A stretch of DNA of 64,000 bases from Acorus gramineus (Eukaryota > Streptophyta > Magnoliopsida > Acorales > Acoraceae), in assembly GCA_030737835.1 (NCBI GenBank), contig CM060855.1, forward strand, positions 12,123,927-12,187,926, given 5' to 3'. The notes below the pieces were generated by a model that saw only the letters and a list, made by a program, of their open reading frames with translations, did no database searches and was not told where the DNA came from. Below are positions 1 to 9,339 of this stretch, in pieces. The position numbers and the translations under genes were made by a program. Within the stretch, counting starts at the first letter, position 1. Every line of letters begins with the position of its first letter.

Positions 1-200
1 GTTATCAAATGATTGAACAATCGAGATCAATTTTCTTACAATACTTAATTGACATTCATAAAAAGGATCTAATTAATTATGAGTTCAATGGATCCTATTT
101 AGTAGAAAGATGGACATTCCCTGCTAATTATCGTACAATCACTTATTCACATACCCATCTCTTGGAATTGAAAACCTTTTTCATCTTGTGAATCTTAGAC
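1..200 (+). pseudogene. ycf2: ycf2-like plastid DNA fragment in nuclear DNA (NUPT), decayed
   Basis: From the window edge an open frame (first Met codon at 9) reads [19 protein letters not shown], then [16 protein letters not shown], then TITYSHTH, and ends at TGA 189-191. This order of motifs (Q-M-I-E-Q, Y-L-x-D-I-H-K-K, N-Y-E-F-N, A/V-E-R, T-I-T-Y-S) is what I remember of the segment before the P-loop of plastid Ycf2. After T-I-T-Y-S the similarity weakens, apparently through a small deletion, and the frame stops, whereas real Ycf2 runs on for more than a thousand residues. Downstream sequence (about 200-350) is not recognisable to me. The surroundings are nuclear in character, so an old plastid-to-nucleus transfer is inferred. 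The match rests on memory of the family; the left end lies outside the window. Confidence 0.5.
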
Positions 201-350
201 ACAAGAAATTCAAGTTCCCCTTGATGGAACCTACGATATGAATCCTTTGTCTCCATTCAATGATGTGGGGGCAAGATTTCATCAATTTCTATTAGCAGAG
301 CAAGATAAGGGATTCAAAGTATTTTTTTTTATCAAACGACACCCGGATTT

Positions 351-2330
351 GAATTGAAAAATTGCTCCATTTCAAATTGAATGGGCTTATTTTTAACAAA
401 TATATATAAAAAAATTAACGAGATAAATACTTCACTTTAAAAAGCATGCAGTTAGGATGGAAAAAAAAAAAAGACTGTCTATACCAACGTTCAATTATAT
501 AGAGGTGTTTTATGATAAAATTTAGAGGGTTTTTTTTCTTATTAGTTTTTGTTTGTAAAATAATAGTTGGTGACAAGTAATAAATCTCATTATGTAAATT
601 CATATACACACAGCAAGAAATGTATACCCTATGTATTGCGTGGTCTTTTCTCTCTAACAAAACGAAAGCGAACTTGAGTGCGGATCACTTGTTTTTTATG
701 ACAAAAAATACAAGACTTTATTTGTATGATGTCTTTGTATTATTATTGGTTACAGGAGCTTTGAACCATTGTTTCTTGAGAAAGACGAGACTTTTTTTTT
801 TTTTGTTAACATTGAATTGAAGTGGTATTATGAGACATTTTAAAAAGGTAAAAAAGAATATAAATATTATATGAGAAAAAGGACAATTTAAGTATTTAGT
901 TACAAGAATGGTAAGGAGGATTTTCGGATGGAAAACTTAAAATTAAGAAGCTAATTTGAGTATTTGGAAACTTTAAAAGATTGTTTTAGTATTTTTTCTT
1001 TAATATATGCGGGGTGCATCTAAAAGAATCTCATTGCATTTTCCAAACTTTTGGCCAGTTTTGAAGATCATGATTTTGCAGAAATCATATTTGATGTAAA
1101 CATGTTTCTAAATGCTTCCAACAGTCACAAGTTTTTACAAAAAACAAAACAACTTTTAATTATAAAAACAGCTTTGTTTAGAAATTCAAGAAAATAGTGC
1201 TTTCTGTAAAGTTACTTTTTAAAGCTATTTTAAATTACAATCTCTTTTCAAACTAATTTTCAAACAATTAATTTTAGACTAAAAACAGATTTGATGAGCT
1301 TTTGGAGATTTTACTTTTGTAAGAATCATATTTTATCCAAATTCGTTTTCAAATACCCTTAGAGATCCCAGTTTTTAAGAAAATGAAAAATATATTTTAT
1401 CTATAACTTTTTTTTTAAAATATAAAAGAAAATGCCACAAATTACTCCCAAGTCAAAAAATATTTTCAAACTTAGATTCTAGAAACTACTTGGAATGCTT
1501 TTAAGCGTTGAATCCATGATCAGTTGGACTTGGCCCAACATTTCCACGCGTGCCATACTTTTCTTCATTCCATCTTCATTGGTTCATTCTTATACATTCA
1601 TGATGCATTTGAATGTGAGGTTAAAACTATGAGATTTTTAAAATCTTATGTTTGAAACTCAATTTTTGAAAAACTATGTTTTATTGAAAAACTCTGAGAT
1701 TCTTAAGATTTTTTTGTTTAAAAATGAAGAATGTGGTTTGAAAAGCTAAACACTGAAAATGTGTTTAGATCTGAGTTTCAGAATTTTTAGTTTTTCAAAC
1801 ACAAAATCTACTTAAACTCATATCCAAACGACCCTCAGTTGAAAAAGAAATCTAACTATATTTTTCTTTGTCTTTTAGGGCCATTTGAAAATCCATTTGG
1901 ACAAATTTTGTTTTATCAAAATATAAAATGTCAAATGTTTTTTTAAATGATTTTGAAAAAATATGTTTAATTAAAGAATTTGTTTGTTTCAATTTTTAAC
2001 ACAAAAAAATATTTTTAAAAACAAAGAAAGTAAGTTTTTTGATAATCGAATTTTATCAAGGTAATTTAAATAAATTCGTACTTTCCGAATGAGAACACTT
2101 GGGATGTAATTTCTTAATAAACTAAAGAGAATATGACCAAAAAAAAAAAAAAAAAATTAAAAAGACTAATATTATACTTGGTTTATTTGACATTACTTAT
2201 CAATCCCACCTCATTAAAGAGGAATAAAAATATAATTCACAAAAGAATACATGATCAACCATTACAAACCATAAATAGGCGTCTACAAAGTTTGGAATCC
2301 ACCAGGAATTGATGTTTCTTTTCCTTGATC
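351..2330. other. Gene-free AT-rich spacer with a dispersed repeat
   Basis: No coding region is supported. The stretch at about 1000-1360 (phrases such as 'gagcttttggagattttac' and 'aatcatattttatccaaatt') recurs in diverged form at about 5890-5980, with weaker relatives near 39.6-40.1 kb and 42.5-42.7 kb, so it is probably a dispersed non-coding repeat. Poly(A) and poly(T) runs occur at 2139-2156 and elsewhere. The last 100-200 bases before 2331 should include the 3' UTR of the minus-strand gene that follows. Confidence 0.4.
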
Positions 2331-3700
2331 TCAATCACTTGTTTTAATTTGTTCCTTGGATGGTTGGTCCAGCATGGTCTCCACTGCTTTCTCCACATCT
2401 TCCTTCACTTCATCCACCTGTTTTTTTTTTTTTCCAACATGAATGTATATGTGTGAGGAATGTATATAATAAACACTAACTTGATGCACATATAAATATT
2501 CTTTTGAAGGTTGGGAAAAACAAAGTTTCGGTGGCCCGTCACATCTTCATTGTTTCATATGTAATATAACTTGTATTCCAATCAATTGAAAGGAAAATTT
2601 TGGAGGCAGCCCCTATAGAAAATATTGCACCAACTTGCATGAAGTCTCTTTTAACACGTAACATTTTTAAAGTCGAGATAAGACCTCATTACATCCATAA
2701 TGTGATTCTCTTACGTTATAATAACAACAGACCACCCATGTGGCCTCCCTTACAAATCAATAAAGCCTCAAGTGGTTCTAAAGAAAACAATATGTCCCTC
2801 AAAAGAGACTATAAATGATATGTTCAGATGGCAAAGTTTGTCAAAGCTACTGAAAAGGAAGGAACATAGCAGGTGGTTCATCAATTAAGAAGAATTGAAC
2901 AAACAAACAAGTAAAGTCTAACTTAAGTTGGATACCTCATGAACGATCTCCTCTGCAATTTTCGCGTCCTTGATCACCTCTTCTGATAAATGTTCCACAA
3001 ACAATGCGAACTCCTTAAGCTTACCATCACCTGGGAGATCCTTCACTATCTCAGAAGACACCTTTTCGGTGAACTCTGCGACTTCCTCCACCACCTCCGC
3101 GACCTTTTCCACCGTCTTCTCAAGCTTATCTGTGAGAATTAAATGTCGAAATCGAATGAATTTTGCTTTGTATTCACATAGAACTCAATCTGGCAGAAAG
3201 AGTTTTCCTACCTTCAAATCCTATGAACCTCTTCCAATATGGTGTAGTTAGTAACAATATGGAACCAAGCACCCACCTTGCCCTGTAAATTTATCAAATC
3301 TAAATTTAAAAAAAGGTTGAAAGAAAATCATCTACTACCAAGTTTTCAGATCATACCATGTAGGGATATTTGGTGGAGCACCTAGTTTGATTTGGAACTT
3401 GTTGGTTGTTGCATTCCTGTGAGGAAAACAAATAAAAATAAGAATCTTATGAAGTAATTCTAAAAAAAAAGGTGTTCTATAAAGCACAATAAAAAAACAT
3501 TACGTCTTTGGTTGAGCTTGGCTTGGCTCGCCTCCATCTCCTCCAGATGACTGCATCGCCCGAATAGTACAAAAGCGATATGAACCTCTACGTGTGGAGG
3601 TTGCGGGGAGCCAACAAGTCGAAGAGATTCGAGAGTGAGTTTTTGCTACATGAAGGATATTACAAAGAGCGTGAGCAGGGATCGGACGAGAAATGGACAT
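2331..3700 (-). CDS. Small plastid-targeted(?) membrane protein with long amphipathic helix, paralogue 1
   Basis: Five coding exons on the minus strand, joined by GT/AG introns: 3504-3700, 3357-3416, 3212-3282, 2936-3129, 2331-2417, giving 202 aa from ATG 3700-3698 to TGA. Residues 1-50 are rich in Ser, Arg and hydroxylated residues with few acids, as in a chloroplast or mitochondrial leader. Residues 87-107 (ARWVLGSILLLTTPYWKRF..) form one hydrophobic, TM-like segment. Residues 110-195 are a Val/Glu/Lys-rich region (EKTVEKVAEVVEEVAEF, later DEVKEDVEKAVETML) predicted to be a long amphipathic helix or coiled coil. All splice junctions keep the frame and phases agree. I do not recognise a named family or activity; a single-pass organelle membrane protein is inferred. 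A diverged paralogue with the same exon plan lies at 7997-8959. The start gives the best leader and no longer in-frame alternative was seen. Confidence 0.8.
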
Positions 3701-3783
3701 TGATTTCTCTTTCTTTGTCTATATCTTGTGATTGCACAAGGATTATCTTGGGGCAAAGCTTTCACTTTGATGAGGATGAGGTA

Positions 3784-3800
3784 TTGGATATATAATCCAA
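3784..3800 (-). promoter_or_regulatory. TATA-like palindrome upstream of paralogue 1
   Basis: Read on the minus strand, a TATATAT core lies inside the perfect palindrome ttggatatataatccaa, about 85-100 bases upstream of the ATG at 3700. That is a usual distance for a plant TATA box with a short 5' UTR. A GATAA-type I-box (minus strand, near 3740-3746) lies between it and the start codon; I-boxes are common in light-regulated genes, so plastid-related expression is possible but only inferred. Confidence 0.4.
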
Positions 3801-6503
3801 GGTGTGGAATAGTCCTTCAATTCAATGTGGCGCTAGGCATTCATAGGATTCTTGGTCAAGCCTAAAATTAAAAATGACTTTTGAACACATGGTACAATAC
3901 AGAGTTATATGTATTAAATGTCAATTATGATTATTAATTAAAGAACTCCAAGTGGGGTTAGTAGGAACATGTTAGGGAGGAAATGATAAATAGGTTATCC
4001 TGAATAAAATAAGTCCCATGTGTATGAATGCTTACAATAATTAAGACTGGTCATCTCATCCATGCTTTTTTTTTTATATATTTATAAAGTGAATGAAAAA
4101 TGTGGGAACTTTGAAAGGAAACAGCCTGGATGTCCTTTCCTAACAATCTTTCAATATGATTTTCTTTTGTTCTTTTTTTTTTATTATTTTATGTATTGCG
4201 TGTGTTATCAAATCTGCACATCTTTAGAGCAAAAGATGGTAAGAAATTTCAAGGAAAGCCTGGATGAGACCACTTCATATGGAAATCATGGATTGTTTTT
4301 TTTTTTTTTCAATGACATTTTTTTGTGGAAGGGAACTTGTCAAGCTAATTTGAAAAGTTCATCCCAGCTTGCTTGTGTTGAAGATTTGGATATGTTTGAC
4401 ACAAATTGAAGCAGTAAACCAATACTGTCTTTAAGGGTAACATTTCGAGGAAGATGCCTATATTTCTCTTAAAAAAAATGAAAAACATTTCATGGAACTG
4501 AGGCGTTCGTATCCGAATACTGCATGCTTATGAGGCGTTTTGATCTGAAAGACTCTTAGAACTCTGTCTTACAATGGTTAAAAAGGTCATCACCATCCAG
4601 AGCTGTCTCACACAGAATGCTGTGTTAGGAGGAAGAAGACTAGATGTGCTCTTAACTTTTGTTTTGCACAAGGTGATGCTCCAAAGACTTGAACTAGATG
4701 CTTCTGTAGACGCTGCGTCCTCTACCACAGCATATGAAATCTCGAATCGAGTATATACTCTACTATATCAATATATATTAAACGTAAAATGTATGCATTC
4801 AATTCATCGAAATATATACATTCACTTTTTATTAAAACATGTATTTTATTATATATATATATATATACTTTAAAAAACAAATCAAAAGTCTGCATGAGTG
4901 ATGCAGAAATGAATGTCTTACATTTTTCCTTGGATCTACAAAGTTTGTATGAACATACATTAGTAATATTCAAAGCACTGTGCCCTTGTAAACTAAAGAA
5001 AAGGGTCTCACATATGGTTCTAAACTTTGACTTTTGTTTGTTAAAAAAAAAGTGATTGCTTTCAATATTCAATTAAATGATTTTATCATGTTAAACGGAA
5101 TATTTTATCATTGGTGTGATATGCTCAGTCCATTTTACAGTCTTATTTGTAATTAATGTATCATTAACGCAGTGTGTCGCTTAAATCAATATGTACTTTA
5201 TTATCTCAGTATATATTCTATTATGAAAAACATAAAAAAAAATACATTCAATTAACATCATTTTTTATAAAAAAAAATATATTTTATAAAAAATCAAAAC
5301 ATGTGCAGGCTACATATCATAAACATCGACAAAAAAGAGGATGAGAGTTATGAAAATTAAACATTAATATGGCGAAACATAAAGAATGTGATTGCAGCTG
5401 GAACACATGGTGGAACGTTTTAATTCTACATTAATTAAATCTTATCTCCACTACTAAATTATGAAGAGGTCCGACAAACGTGAAGAATGTGATTGCAGGT
5501 GCAGCACATGGTGGAGCTTTTTCACTTTAAGTTACATCTCTTTTAGAATCTCATCTTCCCACCAACCAAGATTCATGAATGGACAAGTTCACTCTTTCTA
5601 TATTGGGGGGAGATTAGTATTTTTTTTTCTCTCATGCCCATCCAATGAGGATAGTCTGTGTTCATGTGAACATAGCTTATACACATTAATGAGGAAATGA
5701 AATGCAGGAAGATGTGAGAATCATTTCAGTGAATGAAACTTTTAACATCAGAGGTGACTATTCCATTGTATGTTGCATCAAGACTGATAAAGCAATGGGT
5801 AAAAAGTTACTTCTTGGAGGCCTAGGCTCTACTATTCATGCATTAAGGCAGCTTAAGTTCAAAATGCCAGAACTTTTGAAGTAGCATCTGAATGCGAGTT
5901 TAAACAACTTTTGAAGATCTTACTTTTGCAAAAATCATATTTAATCCAAATTTGTTACCGAACGCCCCCAATTATCCCAGATTTTAGCCCTTGTTTAGAT
6001 AGAAGAATGCATGTGAAATAGGATGGAATAAGAGTAAATAAGCCCAAAAAACATGTTTGTTTGTAAAGAGTAAGTAAATATAGTTATGATTGAATAGATG
6101 AGAATAAATTGCTACTAGTATTTTAGATTCTCCTGAAATTTGTGTTATTCCACCCAATTCATGTCATTGGTATTCAGAGAACCCACATGTCACATCACCA
6201 GTCATCTCCTCACAAACTAGAGGGTCACATGTTCAATAATTTTTTATCTCTTATAAATCTTTATCCATGGAAAAGCGTATCTCAAATTCATTTCCAAAAG
6301 TGAAAGTACGTTAGAATGAGAAGAAGCAAGTGGACATCAATCTTATTCGCACTGTTCATGGCAGGTTTCAAACTTTAAGCCTTGCTAGCCTCACAATGGT
6401 CCCTGAACTAAAGTGAAGCAATTGAAACTGCACACAGTAAGCCATTTAAAGAAGCTCCAAAATTAAACTTACCACGGGAAGCTGTTTTTCAGTGGTGATT
6501 CCC
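3801..6503. other. Spacer between the paralogues, with dispersed AT-rich repeats
   Basis: No supported gene. About 4735-4880 and 5195-5320 carry two diverged copies of an AT-rich repeat (phrases like 'gagtatatactctactata' and 'aatgtatgcattcaattcat') that is also found near 27665-27800 and 54185-54310. An imperfect direct repeat, core 'aagaatgtgattgcag', occurs near 5384 and 5484, each copy followed by 'cacatggtgga'. A hAT-type small repeat relative (see 18270, 63265) lies at about 5985-6165 in minus orientation. Short open frames at 4528-4873 and 5702-5884 have no recognisable domain. Confidence 0.4.
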
Positions 6504-6619
6504 ATGCCCCATGAAGCCCTGCCAAACAGGATTTATGACTATAAGGAGCATAAACTATCCTATGCCCCATGAAGCCCTGCCAAGCAGGATCTATGACTGT
6601 AAGGAGCATATAAACTTAA
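6504..6619. repeat. 58-bp tandem duplication
   Basis: Two head-to-tail copies, 6504-6561 and 6562-6619, each starting 'atgccccatgaagccctgcc' and sharing 'atgact.taaggagcata'. The copies differ by a few substitutions, so the duplication is not brand new. No coding role is apparent. Confidence 0.8.
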
Positions 6620-6962
6620 TATAAGATGAGCAACGACCATTAAACAATGCACATTAGGGTGGGAGGATGCCAAAATCAGAGCATTGCGAAGTTTTCCAAA
6701 TAGTAGAATTTGTCTTGCCACACCATACCTCAACTGACATAAATAATCATTCCTCCACTTTTGTTTCCTTTTGCTTTTATTCCAAAAATCTAATGCACCA
6801 AACCACTTTTTAACAAGTTGATTTAAGTGTTCCCCCATTCAATGAGATACCTTGTATTCGAGTCATCCTTGATAGATAGGAGAAGTTTTACTATGGAAAA
6901 ATAAAAACAAATAATTAATAAACACTTACCAAAAATATTTAAATTCAAATAGGTGCTCTCGC

Positions 6963-7534
6963 TAGGGCTGTAGCTTGAGTGAGTTGGGTTGGCCGGATTG
7001 GAGTTCAACCCAATCTAGAGACCTAGAGTAGAAGGAAGCCAACTCAAACCCAACTCGACCTTCTCAAAAGCGAGATCAACCATAACCTAATGCACCAGGT
7101 TTGAGCGGGTTTGGGTTTGACTCGAGTTGGGTTAGGTTCAAATTGGGTTGGGATTTAAGTTCAAAATAATGTAATTTTGGACAATTCAAACTCTATAACA
7201 ACTGGTGCTCCCCTACAATAAAGATAATAAAGATAAAACTGAAGGATAATGGTGGAAAGAGAATAGAGAAATGAAACTATAAAATGGCATTTTAAGATAA
7301 AATAAATTGAACAATTCAAATTTCATCTCATTGACTAAATTATTCTATGTAAACTAGAACACTTAAATTAATTACTCTCCACATCAGGTTCGGGTTGGAT
7401 TCAAATTACCTGACCTCTCAACCCAAGGTAGCTTAGCCTCATGTTCAAATTGAATGCTAAAATCCCAACAAACAGTCCAAAGTTGGGTTAATTCAGGTTG
7501 GATAGAGTTTCAACCTACCCAAGTTGCACCCCTA
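6963..7534. mobile_element. Non-autonomous hAT-like element (MITE) with decayed 8-bp TSD
   Basis: The ends are imperfect inverted repeats: TAGGGCTGTAGCTTGAGT on the left and, reverse-complemented, TAGGGGTGCAACTTGGGT on the right. The interior is rich in GGGTTGGGTT-type motifs on the left and their complements on the right. The flanks 6955-6962 (gctctcgc) and 7535-7542 (gttcttgc) match at six of eight positions, the two differences being C/T transitions as expected after decay of methylated cytosines. An 8-bp target duplication with TAGGG-type ends fits the hAT superfamily. There is no transposase frame, so it would have moved in trans. Confidence 0.65.
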
Positions 7535-7996
7535 GTTCTTGCCCCAGATATATTACCTGACAAGTAACAATATATATGGACAAAAAAATTGTATGCATAC
7601 ACAGACACTATAATTTCCAAACCAGTGGATATGCATCTATCGAGCATAACTTTTTTGGTTGGCCCCATCATAATTCCAATCCAATTTACTCATAACAAGG
7701 GCCCCTCATCCTTTCAGAGATATAACAGATGAAACTAAATATAATAAATCAAATATGGGTGCTTGCTTTAAATGTATAACATGGTATGTACATCTTGAAA
7801 GTGACAAGTTTTGTTTATATGCAATCATGCATGATAAATATATATACACAACTTCACAAATAACTGTTGGAACTCTAACTAAGATGAATTGGGAAAATAA
7901 AAGAAGAAAGAAAAATATGTACAAGACCAAACCCAGTTCTGCTACATGCCTTCATCAGGCCTGAATATGTAGTGATTTAAAAGGCCCATCCCTCCC

Positions 7997-8959
7997 TCAG
8001 AGCTTCCCTTGGCTGATGATAGACTCCATGTCCTTTTCTACTTTCTCTTTCATTCGGTCAATCTGCACTTGTAAATATAAAACACAATAAACAACCCAAT
8101 CTACAACCCTCCATTATTCGTTGTTATCTCTAATACTATCAACCCAATTAAAATATAAACCCACTTGTGCAATGTCATCGTGTGAAACAAAACAGAGTAT
8201 TTTTTTTATTGACAGAGTGAAAGTCGATCAAAAACCTTCTCAATGAACTTCTCAACAATCTGGGCATCTTTTTCAATCTCTTCTGATATGTATTCAACCA
8301 TCACAAAATCGTCTTTGATCTTGCTGTCGTCCGGAAGCGCATCAGCCAAATCGTGTGCCACCTTATCGATGACCTCGGCAACCCTTTCAACGGTTTCAGC
8401 CATTGTTTCCACAGTCACCTCCACAGCAGCTAATACATGCATCACCCAAAAAAAAATCCAATATAAGGTCAATAATAAAAACATGGGTTTTCTTTAATTA
8501 TGTGTGGATGATTGTTTTTTTTTATCATCCTTACCTTCAACACCTATTAATCTCTTAATAAATAGAGTTGTGTAAACTAATGGACTAATAACCCATCTTG
8601 TCCTGTGCAAAATCATAAAGAGCAAATCATTAATTTGGTTGAACATATTGAGTTATCAAAATATTTGAAGAGTTTTTGTAAGATAAGTTACCAAGAATAA
8701 GTATTGGATGGATGAGGAAGTGAAGGGTCTGTTGAAAGGCTGTTGTTGATGGTTTTGGTATCCATATTGATTTCCCTGTAACATAACAATCCTTAAAAAC
8801 GAATTATAAGAGATACCCAAATGAATAAAAAGTGCATAGGACATGCATATCTAATCTCCTCCAAAAGTTATGAAAATCAAAACAAGATGGAAGGATGGAT
8901 TACTGGTTCGTTTGGTGTTTGATTTGTGTATCTGTGACGATTGCGGCGGAGGAGTCCAT
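7997..8959 (-). CDS. Small membrane protein with amphipathic helix, paralogue 2 (leader possibly lost)
   Basis: Five coding exons on the minus strand with GT/AG junctions: 8904-8959, 8692-8775, 8535-8602, 8236-8429, 7997-8062, giving 155 aa from ATG 8959-8957. Exon phases match the paralogue at 2331-3700 and the core exon is exactly 194 nt in both. The segment T-R-W-V..K-R-L-I-G-V-E parallels A-R-W-V..K-R-F-I-G-F-E of paralogue 1, and the helix region (VETMAETVERVAEVIDKVAH) keeps the same Val/Glu pattern. The protein ends KVEKDMESIISQGKL. The N terminus is odd. The only in-frame ATG gives MDSSAAIVTDTQ with no leader, while an ATG at 9054-9052 starts a basic leader-like peptide in another frame that stops after 21 codons. 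Function unknown; it could be a decaying copy or have an unannotated upstream exon. Confidence 0.7.
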
Positions 8960-9060
8960 GACGAGAGAAGGGGATCTGCGTCTGGATGTTATGTTGGGAG
9001 GAGACTTTTGGGAATCGCTGAGAGGAGAAGACGAGGAGAATCGCCACAAGTCATGGGAGT

Positions 9061-9110
9061 ATATTATATTGGACCGAAAAAAAAGAAAAAAAAAATGGTC
9101 GGCACGTGTG
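9061..9110 (-). promoter_or_regulatory. Possible promoter of paralogue 2: G-box and TATA-like run
   Basis: A perfect G-box CACGTG lies at 9103-9108. On the minus strand CCAATATAATATAC (about 9057-9072) offers overlapping CCAAT- and TATA-like motifs. They lie about 100-150 bases upstream of ATG 8959 and immediately upstream of the out-of-frame ATG at 9054. Motif matches only; the TSS is not known. Confidence 0.3.
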
Positions 9111-9339
9111 GATTCCGATTTTAATTTGGGCTTTTTGCATATTCACCCTTCACAAACCGTTTATTATCGAGAAATCTTGTTTGAAAATCTATTATCATCA
9201 ATACCTTACATAAAAGATTAAATTCTGTATCATTGCTCTTTTGAGGGGTAGTTATGCATAATTTAAATATTTTAAATTTTATAACATGTTATTTAAAAGG
9301 CGTCCATGCACAATTTAAAACATATTGAGAGGCATTGTT

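Noticed and set aside
4528-4873. Overlapping frames on both strands near 4.6 kb
   Set aside because: No recognisable domain, no clear codon bias and partly AT repeat; neither strand is favoured.
8870-9221. Plus-strand open frames over exon 1 of paralogue 2
   Set aside because: Overlap a minus-strand exon supported by homology and splice phases; no domain on the plus strand.
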